Source: Acidobacteriota bacterium
GTDB taxonomy: Bacteria > Acidobacteriota > Terriglobia > Acidiferrales > UBA7541
Length of the DNA stretch: 13,306 nucleotides
Assembly (NCBI GenBank): GCA_003153585.1
Contig: PLZZ01000239.1
Span: forward strand, 1,914 to 15,219
Direction: 5' to 3'
The notes below the pieces were generated by a model. The model saw nothing but the letters and a program-made list of their open reading frames with translations, did not search any database and was not told the DNA's origin. Made by a program: the position numbers and the translations under genes. How positions within the stretch are numbered: the first letter of the stretch is position 1; each line of letters starts with the position of its first letter. Of this stretch, positions 1-7,966 are shown in pieces.

Positions 1-3
1 ACC

Positions 4-1155
4 ATGACGCAGCTGTTCTGGTTTTCTGCGGCCGTTGTCATCTACGTCTATTTTGGCTATCCCCTCTTGCTTAAACTTCACTTTCTTGGAGGTTCCAAAC
101 CCTGGCATCGAGGTCACGACCAGCCGTTGATCAGCGTGATCGTCGCCGCTCACAATGAAGAGTCGGTCATCGAATCGAAAATCAAGAATCTCCTTTCGTC
201 CGGCTATCCGCGCGAACGCGTCGAAGTTTTGATCGGCAGTGATGGCTCTTCGGACAGCACCGAGGACATCGTTCGCAAATTCGTCGCTGACGGCGTAGGC
301 CTGATCTCGTTTCCACAGCACCAGGGTAAGAGTGCGATACAAAACGGGCTTGTCGCGAAAGCCTCGGGCTCTATTCTGGTTTTTACTGATGCGGATTGCA
401 TTGTGCCGGTATATGCGCTGTCCTGTCTCGTCGAGAATTTTGCCGACGAGCGAATCGGTCTCGTCACGGGAATCCCTCGGTATCAGAATGATCCGGAGAC
501 CAGCGTGGCGAAGAACGAAAGCGTTTATCTCCGCTACGAAACATGGTTGCGAGTGGAGGAAAGCAAGTGTGGATTGCTGACGATGGCTTCCGGCTCGCTG
601 TTTGCCATGCGCCGCTCCCTATGGAAGCCACTCGACCCAAATGTGGGTGACGATTTCGCTCTGCCGCTACAGGTTGCGCTGAAGGGCATGAGAATCGTCT
701 TGGATTCCCGCGCTTTCGTTTTCACTCGATTGACGCAGAATCGGCCCGACTCCATGTACAACTTGAAAGTCCGAATTATCAGCAAAGATTTTCGCGCTCT
801 TATGGCAAACCCCAGAATACTAAATCCCTTTCGTTACGGTTCAGTCGCGATCAGCCTGTGGTCGCACAAACTTCTGCGATGGCTTGTTCCGTACTTTCTC
901 TTGACCCTATTCGCATCAAACACTTTCCTCCGCCACGTTCCCTTTTATCGCGTCGTTCTTCTGTTGCAGTTAATGTTTTACGGAACAGCGTTAGTCGGGC
1001 TGTGCCGCCGCAGTCATGCGCTCCCGTTTCCCTTCTCCATTCCGATGTCTTTTTGCATTGTGAATTTTGCAGCGCTTATCGGAACCGCAAAGTCCCTGAT
1101 CGGCCGCAAATCAGGCAGGTGGAAGCCGGTCCGAAAGCAGTCGCCGGCTGTCTGA
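4..1155 (+). CDS. Membrane-anchored family 2 glycosyltransferase (polysaccharide synthesis)
   Basis: This 383-residue protein is a probable processive-type GT2 glycosyltransferase that transfers a sugar from a nucleotide-sugar donor at the cytoplasmic face of the inner membrane. A hydrophobic segment (about residues 5-23) precedes a GT-A fold. The fold begins with the ISVIVAAHNEE strand (43-53), followed by GSDGSSDST (78-86) and the metal/nucleotide DAD motif at 129-131. An acidic pair at D216-D217 sits where the catalytic base is expected. The usual (Q/R)xxRW motif is degenerate: KVRIISKDFRAL occupies that place (255-266). After WSHKLLRW, two or three hydrophobic segments (about 290-370) form the C-terminal membrane part, as in hyaluronan/cellulose-synthase-like enzymes. 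The start is three bases into the window, so its ribosome site is not visible. The gene is followed after 31 nt by the CapA-like gene. The donor and product cannot be told from sequence. Confidence 0.9.
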   Translation: MTQLFWFSAAVVIYVYFGYPLLLKLHFLGGSKPWHRGHDQPLISVIVAAHNEESVIESKIKNLLSSGYPRERVEVLIGSDGSSDSTEDIVRKFVADGVGLISFPQHQGKSAIQNGLVAKASGSILVFTDADCIVPVYALSCLVENFADERIGLVTGIPRYQNDPETSVAKNESVYLRYETWLRVEESKCGLLTMASGSLFAMRRSLWKPLDPNVGDDFALPLQVALKGMRIVLDSRAFVFTRLTQNRPDSMYNLKVRIISKDFRALMANPRILNPFRYGSVAISLWSHKLLRWLVPYFLLTLFASNTFLRHVPFYRVVLLLQLMFYGTALVGLCRRSHALPFPFSIPMSFCIVNFAALIGTAKSLIGRKSGRWKPVRKQSPAV

Positions 1156-1186
1156 ACCAAACAGAGAGCAGAGAATTGAAACCTAA

Positions 1187-2338
1187 ATGACAGATCGAAA
1201 CTTAGTCCTGTGGAATTCCGGCGACTCTGAACAAATCGTCACGAAGGTTGCCATCGCCGGCGATTTTCTTCCGTCCGGCAATCTGATGTTCCCTGCCGGC
1301 GCCGGATGGTCCGAGATGGCGCAGAGCCTTGCCTGCCACTTTGACGACGTCGCCGCAACTTTCGTAAATCTGGAATGTACGGTCGCTGACGAAACGCTTC
1401 CCGCACGCCCTCTTGTAGGAATTGGCCAAACCGTTCTCGCATGTTCGGATTCACTCAATTATCTGCAATCAATTCGCGCCCATGCCGTAGGGATCGCAAA
1501 TAATCATAGCTATGATTTCGGCGATGAGGGCGTGACACAGACGCGGCAGGCGATCTCGAAACATGGAATGATTCCGCTTGGTGCCGGCCGCACGGCAAGA
1601 GAATCGCCTGAGGTTTTCATCTGGCAAGGTCCAAATAAACTCCGCGTGGGCTTCTGGGCGGCAGCGAAAGCGACACACGATGTCGCCACCGCCCAAACTC
1701 CGGGAGTCGAGCCCGCTACTCCCAAGCGCGCGTTGGAAGCCGCCCAAGAAATGAAACGCCGTGGCGCAACTTTCTGTATCGCCTTACTACACGCTGGCGT
1801 TTTGAGAACCAACCGCCCGGACCCTGAAGATGTCCGCCTGATGGAGCTAATTGCAAAGTGCGGTTTTAGGGTTGTCGCCGCCTCGCACAGTCACCGCATC
1901 AGCGGCTATAGCCGGATGGGCTTGGCGCAAGACACTCCATCATTCAGCTTTTACGGTCTGGGAAGCCTGGTCTCCGGTTATGTCGCCTCTCCGCTCGAAC
2001 GCGAGGGCCTGATCGTCGTCGTAGGGTTCAATCGCGACGGTAAGTTCATTCGGCTGGAAATCCGACCAGTACTTCTGGGCGAAAACGGCTTCGGCGCAAT
2101 ACCCGACGCATCCATGCGCGACAGAATCCTGAACCGGTTTCGGGAGCTCTCCGAAGAAATCGCAGACGGCTCCTACGAGAAAATGTTCTACCGAGATCTG
2201 TCTCCGGGACTGTTACGGCTTTATATGAGGGACGCGCACGCCGCATTTCGACACCGGGGCGTTCGCGGCCTGGCGATTAAGATGAGTCGTATTCGCCTTC
2301 GCCACGTGCGACGGCTGGTGCGCAAAGCTACTGGATAA
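1187..2338 (+). CDS. CapA-family protein (poly-gamma-glutamate/capsule-type metallophosphatase fold)
   Basis: This 383-residue protein matches the CapA (PGA_cap) family, a calcineurin-like metallophosphatase fold found in capsule and exopolysaccharide loci. The motifs appear in the expected order: AGDFLP (24-29), FVNLECTV (59-66), GIANNHSYDFG (102-112), LLHAGV (200-205), AASHSHRISG (231-240) and FYGLGSLVSGY (255-265). D26, E63, N106, H107, H202, H234 and H236 are the likely metal and catalytic residues. The family consensus usually has HWG, HPH and SLGNF; here these read HAG, HSH and GLGSL, so this is a divergent member. No signal peptide or membrane segment is evident, so a cytoplasmic location is likely. 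The start ATG has no clear Shine-Dalgarno sequence. It lies between two membrane polysaccharide enzymes, which supports a role in polymer synthesis or processing. The exact reaction is unknown for most of the family. Confidence 0.85.
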   Translation: MTDRNLVLWNSGDSEQIVTKVAIAGDFLPSGNLMFPAGAGWSEMAQSLACHFDDVAATFVNLECTVADETLPARPLVGIGQTVLACSDSLNYLQSIRAHAVGIANNHSYDFGDEGVTQTRQAISKHGMIPLGAGRTARESPEVFIWQGPNKLRVGFWAAAKATHDVATAQTPGVEPATPKRALEAAQEMKRRGATFCIALLHAGVLRTNRPDPEDVRLMELIAKCGFRVVAASHSHRISGYSRMGLAQDTPSFSFYGLGSLVSGYVASPLEREGLIVVVGFNRDGKFIRLEIRPVLLGENGFGAIPDASMRDRILNRFRELSEEIADGSYEKMFYRDLSPGLLRLYMRDAHAAFRHRGVRGLAIKMSRIRLRHVRRLVRKATG

Positions 2339-2344
2339 ATCAAG

Positions 2345-3409
2345 TTGCTACGCCCCGAAGCAATCGCGTTCATCTCGACATTAATTCTCACTCCATTTGC
2401 GCGGCGACTGTGCGTTCATTGGAATTTGTACGATTCCATTGGCCCGCTGAAAATTCATTCAAAACCGATCCCGCGCTTGGGCGGCGTCGCGATCACTCTA
2501 GCATTTGCCGCGGGGACAAGCTTTTCAGGCCATCTTTCTCAAATGCATGTCTGGCCTTTCTTTGCGGCGCTGATCTTGATCTGGGCTGCCGGGCTCATAG
2601 ACGACATTCGGGGCCTGTCGCCAACCTTGCGGCTCGCAGCCCAAGTCGGCGGTGCCATCTTGCTGTGGTCCGGAGATTGGCGATTGCCCTGGCTCGCCGG
2701 GCCCGTCAATCTAGCCGCGTCTTGCGTGTTGATGGTGGTCTTTATCAACTCGTTTAATTTCCTTGATGGGTCCGACGGTCTATGCGCCGGGGTCACAGGA
2801 ATCATCGCCGCTGCATTTCTCGTATTCCCCGGCTTCACGCTCAGCTCGCTAGGGACAACTGTGGCGTGGAGTTTACTGGGCGTCTGCTTTGGTTTCTTGG
2901 TTTTCAACTTCCCTCCCGCGGGTATTTTCATGGGGGACTCGGGGAGTACCGTCCTGGGATTTGGCATCGCGTTTCTTGCATTTGATTTCTATCGCATGAC
3001 CTCACTGGGCGAGCATCGCCTTACGCTTGCTTTCCCGTTGCTGACGGCCGCGCTGCCGTTGCTCGATGGAATTCTGACCGTCCTCCGCCGGCTGTATGGA
3101 GGGCGCTCGCTCTCACACGGTGATCGCCGTCATTACTACGATTTATTGTTGGGGTTGAACTGGTCGCCTCGAAATGTAGCTCTGACAACCTATGGACTGA
3201 CCGCGGGCATGTGCATCGTTGCGTGGCTTGTTCTTCAATGCGATTTCATACACGCCTTTTTGCTGTGCGCCGCCGGTATCGGTGCGTTAGTGTTCGCCGC
3301 TCTGCGGCTCGGATCTCTTCGAACGAACGAAAAGTCACGCCCTCACTTCGATCAGCGCAACACGGGAGATGGCGGCAGGAGTTTGCGAAATATTCTTAGG
3401 TCTGACTAA
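2345..3409 (+). CDS. WecA/MraY-family polyprenyl-phosphate sugar-1-phosphate transferase
   Basis: This 354-residue, very hydrophobic protein has about ten predicted membrane segments. It belongs to the family that moves a sugar-1-phosphate from a UDP-sugar onto undecaprenyl phosphate, the first membrane step of O-antigen, teichoic-acid or exopolysaccharide assembly. Visible family motifs are PRLGGVAI (43-50), GLIDDIRGLSP (83-93) with D86/D87, NSFNFLDGSDGL (135-146), FMGDSGS (195-201) and a cytoplasmic SLSHGDRRHYYDLL (255-268) equivalent to the WecA HxDRRH loop. A WecA/TagO/WbpL-like role fits better than MraY because it sits with a GT2 and a CapA gene and not among cell-wall division genes. 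The start is a TTG six bases after the preceding stop with only a weak GGAT site at 2333-2336, which suggests translational coupling. Its last 14 bases overlap the end of the convergent minus-strand gene. Confidence 0.92.
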   Translation: MLRPEAIAFISTLILTPFARRLCVHWNLYDSIGPLKIHSKPIPRLGGVAITLAFAAGTSFSGHLSQMHVWPFFAALILIWAAGLIDDIRGLSPTLRLAAQVGGAILLWSGDWRLPWLAGPVNLAASCVLMVVFINSFNFLDGSDGLCAGVTGIIAAAFLVFPGFTLSSLGTTVAWSLLGVCFGFLVFNFPPAGIFMGDSGSTVLGFGIAFLAFDFYRMTSLGEHRLTLAFPLLTAALPLLDGILTVLRRLYGGRSLSHGDRRHYYDLLLGLNWSPRNVALTTYGLTAGMCIVAWLVLQCDFIHAFLLCAAGIGALVFAALRLGSLRTNEKSRPHFDQRNTGDGGRSLRNILRSD

Positions 3410-6400
3410 TGATGATCGCACGCGTACCGCGCCGGCTGCGATCCTTCGGCGTGGACTGTTTTTGAATGTTTCCCAACGCAACGAGTAACCTGCGCAGCTT
3501 GGCTCGCTCCTCGAGGTCCATTTCCACCACCTCGAACGCGCGCGCCTGCGTGTTCGCATCGCGAACGATGGTTTGCGCTTTCACCGGCTTTTGTCCGGTG
3601 TTCAGTTTCATGTTTACCAGGCTGCCGGGATGCAAACTCTGGTCGCAAATTGCCACACCGCCGCCCAAAGTCAGCTCCGGAATATCCAACCTGCAATTTT
3701 CCTTCAGATTTGTGGTCATGCCCGACACGGCGTGTTCCAGCCGCAAGCGCGGGTAGCGTCGTTGCCGTATTGCCGAAGAATTTGGATCCGCGTCGAGCGG
3801 CTCAATCGAAAGTTCCGCAACACTTAGACCGCTTCGCGGAATGAAATTGCGGATCCATTCAGGGTCAATTTTCTCCATTGCCTGCGCCGCCACGAGTCTC
3901 AATTCGCTCGGATTGGCCCAGCGAAATGCCTTGCGTGCTTCGGCGATTTTTCGCAGCACAACTTCCGCGCCCCCGGTGCGAAGGCGGCCGAGCGCTTCAA
4001 TCGCTTTTAACCGCAAATATCCTGTGCCGTCTTTTGGCAAATCGCCTTCAGCCAGGCGCAATAAGCGCATGTCCGACCCCTGCTCTCCGCTCATTCCGAT
4101 CTCATCAATCGCAAGCGGGCGGATCAGGGCGTCAAGGCTGTCAAATATCGTCAGGAGCAATCGGCCCCTCTCGGACCCGCCGCTGGAAGAAATCTGCCGC
4201 ACCACTCTGTCGTGAGTCGTGCGTTTCCATTCGGACATTCGTCCTGGAAGCACTTCCACTACTAGGTCCGCGTCCAAACGCGTCAGGATGCCGATCGCTT
4301 CTGTCACTTCTACGGCGCCGCCCCTGCGAAGTTGTTCACGTAAATGCTGCAGTCCTTCCGGCCCCAGCACTTCCATCATTGAAATCAATAAATCGCAATC
4401 TTCGCGAAAACCGGAACGGCTGAATCGGCCGGCCAAGTGCTCGGATGCGGGAGCAGGCATGCGTCGCAGAAGATCCGCCAATCCGTTCGGTACGTTGCCC
4501 GCTTTCAGCGCTTCTTCGATGAACTCCGGCAAGCGGTTCTCAACTGCAATCCTCGGACGCAGATTGTTCCCCAGACCAGGCCGCTCGGTTTCCACGTACT
4601 CCACTAATTCAACAGCGCGCTGGATCGCCGGGTACGATCGCTTATTGGCCGCTTCCTGTGACAGGCGAACGAATGCCGCGCCTACAAGGCTTTGCAGTTC
4701 GGAATCCCGCTCTTCGGCAAGCTGAACGCCCACCTTGCGGATTGTTTCCACCAGCAAGCGTTCATCACTCTTCGCGTAAAGTCCCGCCAGTTCGGAAATA
4801 CCCATGGAGGTTTGGCGCCGCTGCTCGGGCGATTTGTTCGTGATGCAATTCGCGTAATTGCGCAGCGTATTCTCTGCCTCTTCCTTTTCACCGCGTGCTG
4901 TCAATCCTTCCACGTATTCCCGGATCTTCGCAGGAGGAACGCACCAGGCCTCGGGAGAGTCGAGCACGGCTTTCTTCTTCTCATCTCCCACCTGAGCCCA
5001 AAACTGCTGAGCCAGAAGGTCCACGTGAGACTGCACTTCGATTCCATGGCGACTCATCTTCTCTTCATACACGCCCAAAATCTTGCGCAAGCCGTCCAGC
5101 TCCAGGCTCATTTCGTCTAACACTTGACGCACCGCGTTTACTTCGATGTCCCCTTTTTCGTAGCTTTCCAGCGCGAAACGGACGGCGATGTGTTCCGCAA
5201 GCTTCATGAGCGTCGGTTTGTCCGACGTTTCCGATGGCGCTTGCGCAGCCAGCGCCGACAATGCTTGGCTCACCGTAAAGCGAGCGCGCCGTGGCAGCGT
5301 GGATAGTCGCGATTGAAAAGAAGCCGGATCAATTCTGTCTTTGGATGAATCCGTCGTCCGGGCAATCTGAGCCAGAACCTGCAAAATTCCTTTTAATTCA
5401 TCTTCATGCAAAGTCATGAGCCCGGTTTCTACGGCCATTGAACCGGCGGCGCCGCGCGCGGAACGGCTGCCGCGAATTCCAGCCGTAGCGTTTCCCCAAC
5501 GGCTCACCTCGCCGGGTTCCGAGCTGCTTGATTCGGGCACTTTCCAAATGTTCGGGCCGGATCCACCTGTGTTTCGGGCACCCGCGCCACGGCTCCCGCC
5601 TCCGCCCTGTCCCGCTGGAATGCTGCCAACAGAACCGGAAGGCGAAGTACCCAATCCACCGCTTCTATCGCTTCGGCCTGGACCACCGGGCCCGGAGCCT
5701 GCTCCGCCAGAACCTGCGCCACGCGTCGAACCGATATCACTTCCGCCCCTCGCAGCATGTCCCGGAGCTACCGGAACCGCTTCCCCGCTGAGGCCACGCG
5801 CGTTCGGTCCGGATTCCGTCGAATTTTCTTTGTTGAGCCAAAACCCGCCGGCATTGGGATCAAGAGGAGCGCCCTCTTCGCTGCCTCCAACAATATTCCA
5901 TGTGCCGAAGTCGCTGGAGCGGCTTTCGCTTGCTAAATTTGATCCGTGAACAGGAACTCCGCCGCTGATCCGCGCTCCCGATCCATGTCCCTCGCCTGAC
6001 GACTGCTTCGAGCCGTCCTTGTTGAACCAAAAGCCGCCAGCGTCCGGTTCCAAAGCTGCTCCACCGCCATCGCCGCCGACAATATTCCACGTTCCGGGGC
6101 CAGACGATCCGCCGCTCCCGGTTCCGCCTTCCGAACCGCCCACGGAACTGACCGGACCTGACATGCGAACACCATCAGCACCCGCACCGGGCTCACCGTG
6201 ACCTGCAGGAATCCCTCGAATTATTTCCGATGAGTCGCCCGCGTAATATCCGGGACCGCCGCCATGTCCGCCCGTGCCTCGCCCGTCTCCTCCTCGCGAC
6301 TCGAAACCACCGCCGCGACCGGAACCTGACCCCTCGAAACCATTTCCGGAGCCGCCGCCGTTCCCATCTCCGCTTCCACCGCCATTGCCTGAACCACTGC

Positions 6401-7085
6401 CGCCGCTGCCGTCTCCGCCTGATCCGCTACCGCCATTGCCGTCGCCGGAACCGTCCCCGCCCAGGCCGCCAGCCCTCGGCCCACTCCCAGACCCTTTTGT
6501 TCCTTCCGCGGCAATGATCAATTGCAAAAGTCTCTCAGGATCGTTGAAGAGTTCGTCGGATTTTTCGGAGTTTAAACCCAGCGTGCGCGCAGCAAGTTGC
6601 GCCGCAATTGTGGATTTGGCGACTGCGGAGTCAGCCGGCACAAAACACACTTCGTTCACGTGGATGTGCGGATCGCCTTGCAACGCAGTTTTTAATTGTT
6701 CGGCTAGTTGCACCGGCTTTGCGCCAGTGCCAGTGGGGAAAGCACGCACGAACCGCGCCAGACTTGCTTGTGTTACTTTTGGGGAAAAGTGAATGCTGGC
6801 GATGCCCGCGGATGAAAGCATCTTTGCAAAACTCTTCTCGGCCGCTGCCGATTCCAACGGCGTGCCATCGAGCAGAAGTTGGTCCCCTGACACACCCAGC
6901 AGGACCCCGGCTTCGTTCTCCGAGCCCGAGCCGAGCGCGGTGCGCAGCTCGCTCCAGCCGGTTTCGAATTGCTTTACAGTGCGGGGGTGACCAAAATCGT
7001 ACATCCGCGCGAATTTCAACAAAATGTTGAGGCTGCGCACGAAAGCGCGGGCCGCTGCCGGCCGAGTGTTGGAATTTGTGGCCAT
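3396..7085 (-). CDS. Large HEAT-like/PilZ-like protein with long glycine-rich linker
   Basis: This 1229-residue protein has four visible parts. Residues 1 to about 190 form a compact N-terminal domain (LNILLKFARMYDFGHPRTV near the start). Similar openings occur ahead of signalling or repeat domains in other bacteria, recalled from general knowledge only. Residues about 195-548 are a low-complexity Gly/Ser/Asp-rich linker containing two copies of a 26-residue motif (331-356 and 394-419). Residues about 553-1090 are mostly amphipathic helices resembling degenerate HEAT repeats. Residues about 1105-1200 resemble a PilZ domain, with RRYPR fitting RxxxR and ELTLGG in place of the canonical D/NxSxxG. 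No signal peptide or membrane helix is seen, so it is probably cytoplasmic. The ATG fits the domain boundary but lacks a clear ribosome site. The role is unknown; c-di-GMP-dependent protein scaffolding is a hypothesis. The reading frame is intact throughout. Confidence 0.85.
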   Translation of the reverse strand: MATNSNTRPAAARAFVRSLNILLKFARMYDFGHPRTVKQFETGWSELRTALGSGSENEAGVLLGVSGDQLLLDGTPLESAAAEKSFAKMLSSAGIASIHFSPKVTQASLARFVRAFPTGTGAKPVQLAEQLKTALQGDPHIHVNEVCFVPADSAVAKSTIAAQLAARTLGLNSEKSDELFNDPERLLQLIIAAEGTKGSGSGPRAGGLGGDGSGDGNGGSGSGGDGSGGSGSGNGGGSGDGNGGGSGNGFEGSGSGRGGGFESRGGDGRGTGGHGGGPGYYAGDSSEIIRGIPAGHGEPGAGADGVRMSGPVSSVGGSEGGTGSGGSSGPGTWNIVGGDGGGAALEPDAGGFWFNKDGSKQSSGEGHGSGARISGGVPVHGSNLASESRSSDFGTWNIVGGSEEGAPLDPNAGGFWLNKENSTESGPNARGLSGEAVPVAPGHAARGGSDIGSTRGAGSGGAGSGPGGPGRSDRSGGLGTSPSGSVGSIPAGQGGGGSRGAGARNTGGSGPNIWKVPESSSSEPGEVSRWGNATAGIRGSRSARGAAGSMAVETGLMTLHEDELKGILQVLAQIARTTDSSKDRIDPASFQSRLSTLPRRARFTVSQALSALAAQAPSETSDKPTLMKLAEHIAVRFALESYEKGDIEVNAVRQVLDEMSLELDGLRKILGVYEEKMSRHGIEVQSHVDLLAQQFWAQVGDEKKKAVLDSPEAWCVPPAKIREYVEGLTARGEKEEAENTLRNYANCITNKSPEQRRQTSMGISELAGLYAKSDERLLVETIRKVGVQLAEERDSELQSLVGAAFVRLSQEAANKRSYPAIQRAVELVEYVETERPGLGNNLRPRIAVENRLPEFIEEALKAGNVPNGLADLLRRMPAPASEHLAGRFSRSGFREDCDLLISMMEVLGPEGLQHLREQLRRGGAVEVTEAIGILTRLDADLVVEVLPGRMSEWKRTTHDRVVRQISSSGGSERGRLLLTIFDSLDALIRPLAIDEIGMSGEQGSDMRLLRLAEGDLPKDGTGYLRLKAIEALGRLRTGGAEVVLRKIAEARKAFRWANPSELRLVAAQAMEKIDPEWIRNFIPRSGLSVAELSIEPLDADPNSSAIRQRRYPRLRLEHAVSGMTTNLKENCRLDIPELTLGGGVAICDQSLHPGSLVNMKLNTGQKPVKAQTIVRDANTQARAFEVVEMDLEERAKLRRLLVALGNIQKQSTPKDRSRRGTRAIIISQT
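5829..5906 (-). repeat. Second copy of 26-residue GTWNIVGG...AGGFWxNK motif
   Basis: This stretch encodes residues 394-419 of the HEAT/PilZ-like protein. It starts with GTWNIVGG and ends with AGGFWLNK. It matches the copy at 6018-6095 at 19 of 26 residues (counted by hand), including two tryptophans inside an otherwise Gly/Ser-rich linker. Confidence 0.85.
6018..6095 (-). repeat. First copy of 26-residue GTWNIVGG...AGGFWxNK motif
   Basis: This stretch encodes residues 331-356 of the HEAT/PilZ-like protein, from GTWNIVGG to AGGFWFNK. The two copies begin 63 residues apart. A shorter NIWKVP string near residue 511 may be a remnant of a third copy, but that is weak. Confidence 0.85.
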
Positions 7086-7118
7086 AGATATGGGGCTAGA
7101 ACCCCGCCTCTACAGCAA

Positions 7119-7147
7119 AGTATGTAGGTTAGGGACTGGCGCTGCAA
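7119..7147 (-). promoter_or_regulatory. Possible promoter for the HEAT/PilZ-like gene
   Basis: Read on the minus strand, TTGCAG (7142-7147) and CATACT (7119-7124) are separated by exactly 17 nt, about 35 nt upstream of the gene start. The hexamers match the sigma-70 consensus at only three and four of six positions, so this is a weak candidate. The surrounding 133-nt gap (7086-7218) otherwise shows only a small GGGG/CCCC hairpin at 7092-7105. Confidence 0.25.
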
Positions 7148-7218
7148 TGGTACGGGTGTCGTGATTGGTACTAACCGTTGGGCTATAAATATCGTAGGTG
7201 AGAGGTAATAGGAAGAAT

Positions 7219-7917
7219 CTAGTGCCTGCGCCGTCTTTTCAACCATCCTTCTAACTCTTTGATATCACTCAAGATAGTTAGGGCTCCCAGCTCACGCAGG
7301 CGAGTACCACGCTGGCGGCGTTCTTCGCTCCGGCGAGGCAGAATACCCACAAACGGCATTTTCGCAGCCTGAGCGGCAAGAGCATCATCCACATTGTCTC
7401 CCACGTACAGCGCGTTGCCCGGATCGCGGCCACTCAAAATCTGCAACAGACCATCTGGAGCCGGCTTTGGCCTCTTCACATTTTCTACGCTGACGATCCC
7501 GTGGAAAAAAACCCGGCATCTGCAGCGATCCAAAGTGTAATCAAGCTCCCGTCGGATCCGGCCGGTGAAGATATAGAGCTCCGCAAGTTTTGAAAGGCGC
7601 CGCAAATTCGCAGCCGGCAACAGCCATTTTTCTCGCGTCACATTTCCTTTGCCGTTCTTACCCCAGTAAAGTTCGACAAACTTGCCTTTCACTTCGTCGT
7701 ATTCGATCTTCTTTCCGAGCGCATTTACCCAAGCTGTGGACAGTTTCCAGTCGTCATTGAACCCCGGTCGATTTTTCCAGCGATGGAGTTCCCGGCGAGT
7801 GACCCTCTTGCCCACAAAGAATTTCACAGTTTCAAGCGTTGTGCGTTGAAACGAGCCTCGCGTGTCCACCAAAACGCCGTCCACGTCGAAAATAATCACA
7901 GCGGCCTGGAATGTCAT
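7219..7917 (-). CDS. HAD-superfamily (subfamily IA-like) phosphatase
   Basis: This 232-residue haloacid-dehalogenase-fold hydrolase is probably a cytoplasmic phosphatase acting on a small phosphorylated metabolite. Motif I is IIFDVDGVLVD, with nucleophile D11 and D13. Motif II is IFTGR with T118. Motif III is KRPKPAPDG with K151. Motif IV is YVGDNVDD (171-178). An alpha-helical cap of about 80 residues follows motif I and carries PGFNDDWKLS (51-60). I recall this RxGFNDDW-type signature from a subgroup (HAD-IA 'hypothetical protein 1') sometimes linked or fused to histidine-biosynthesis enzymes, but no his gene is visible here. All catalytic residues are present. The tail is very basic (KRRRRH). 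The ATG has no good ribosome site, and 49 nt separate it from the upstream arginase-like gene, so it is likely co-transcribed. The substrate is unknown. Confidence 0.88.
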   Translation of the reverse strand: MTFQAAVIIFDVDGVLVDTRGSFQRTTLETVKFFVGKRVTRRELHRWKNRPGFNDDWKLSTAWVNALGKKIEYDEVKGKFVELYWGKNGKGNVTREKWLLPAANLRRLSKLAELYIFTGRIRRELDYTLDRCRCRVFFHGIVSVENVKRPKPAPDGLLQILSGRDPGNALYVGDNVDDALAAQAAKMPFVGILPRRSEERRQRGTRLRELGALTILSDIKELEGWLKRRRRH

Positions 7918-7966
7918 GAACTGGGAGTGTGGAATATCAAGTTCGATTTACTGGTATGCGATACGT

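Noticed and set aside
5416..5949. Plus-strand 177-codon proline-rich open frame
   Set aside because: It is the antisense of the glycine-rich linker (Gly codons read as Pro on the other strand), has no ribosome site, and lies inside a convincing long gene.
6230..6500. Short repeated DNA strings suggesting a satellite or CRISPR-like array
   Set aside because: They are in-frame Gly/Ser codon runs of the linker, with no constant repeat-spacer pattern.
7092..7105. GGGG/CCCC hairpin as terminator of the HAD gene
   Set aside because: The stem is only four pairs, has no T run, and is more than 100 nt past the HAD stop, close to the next start.
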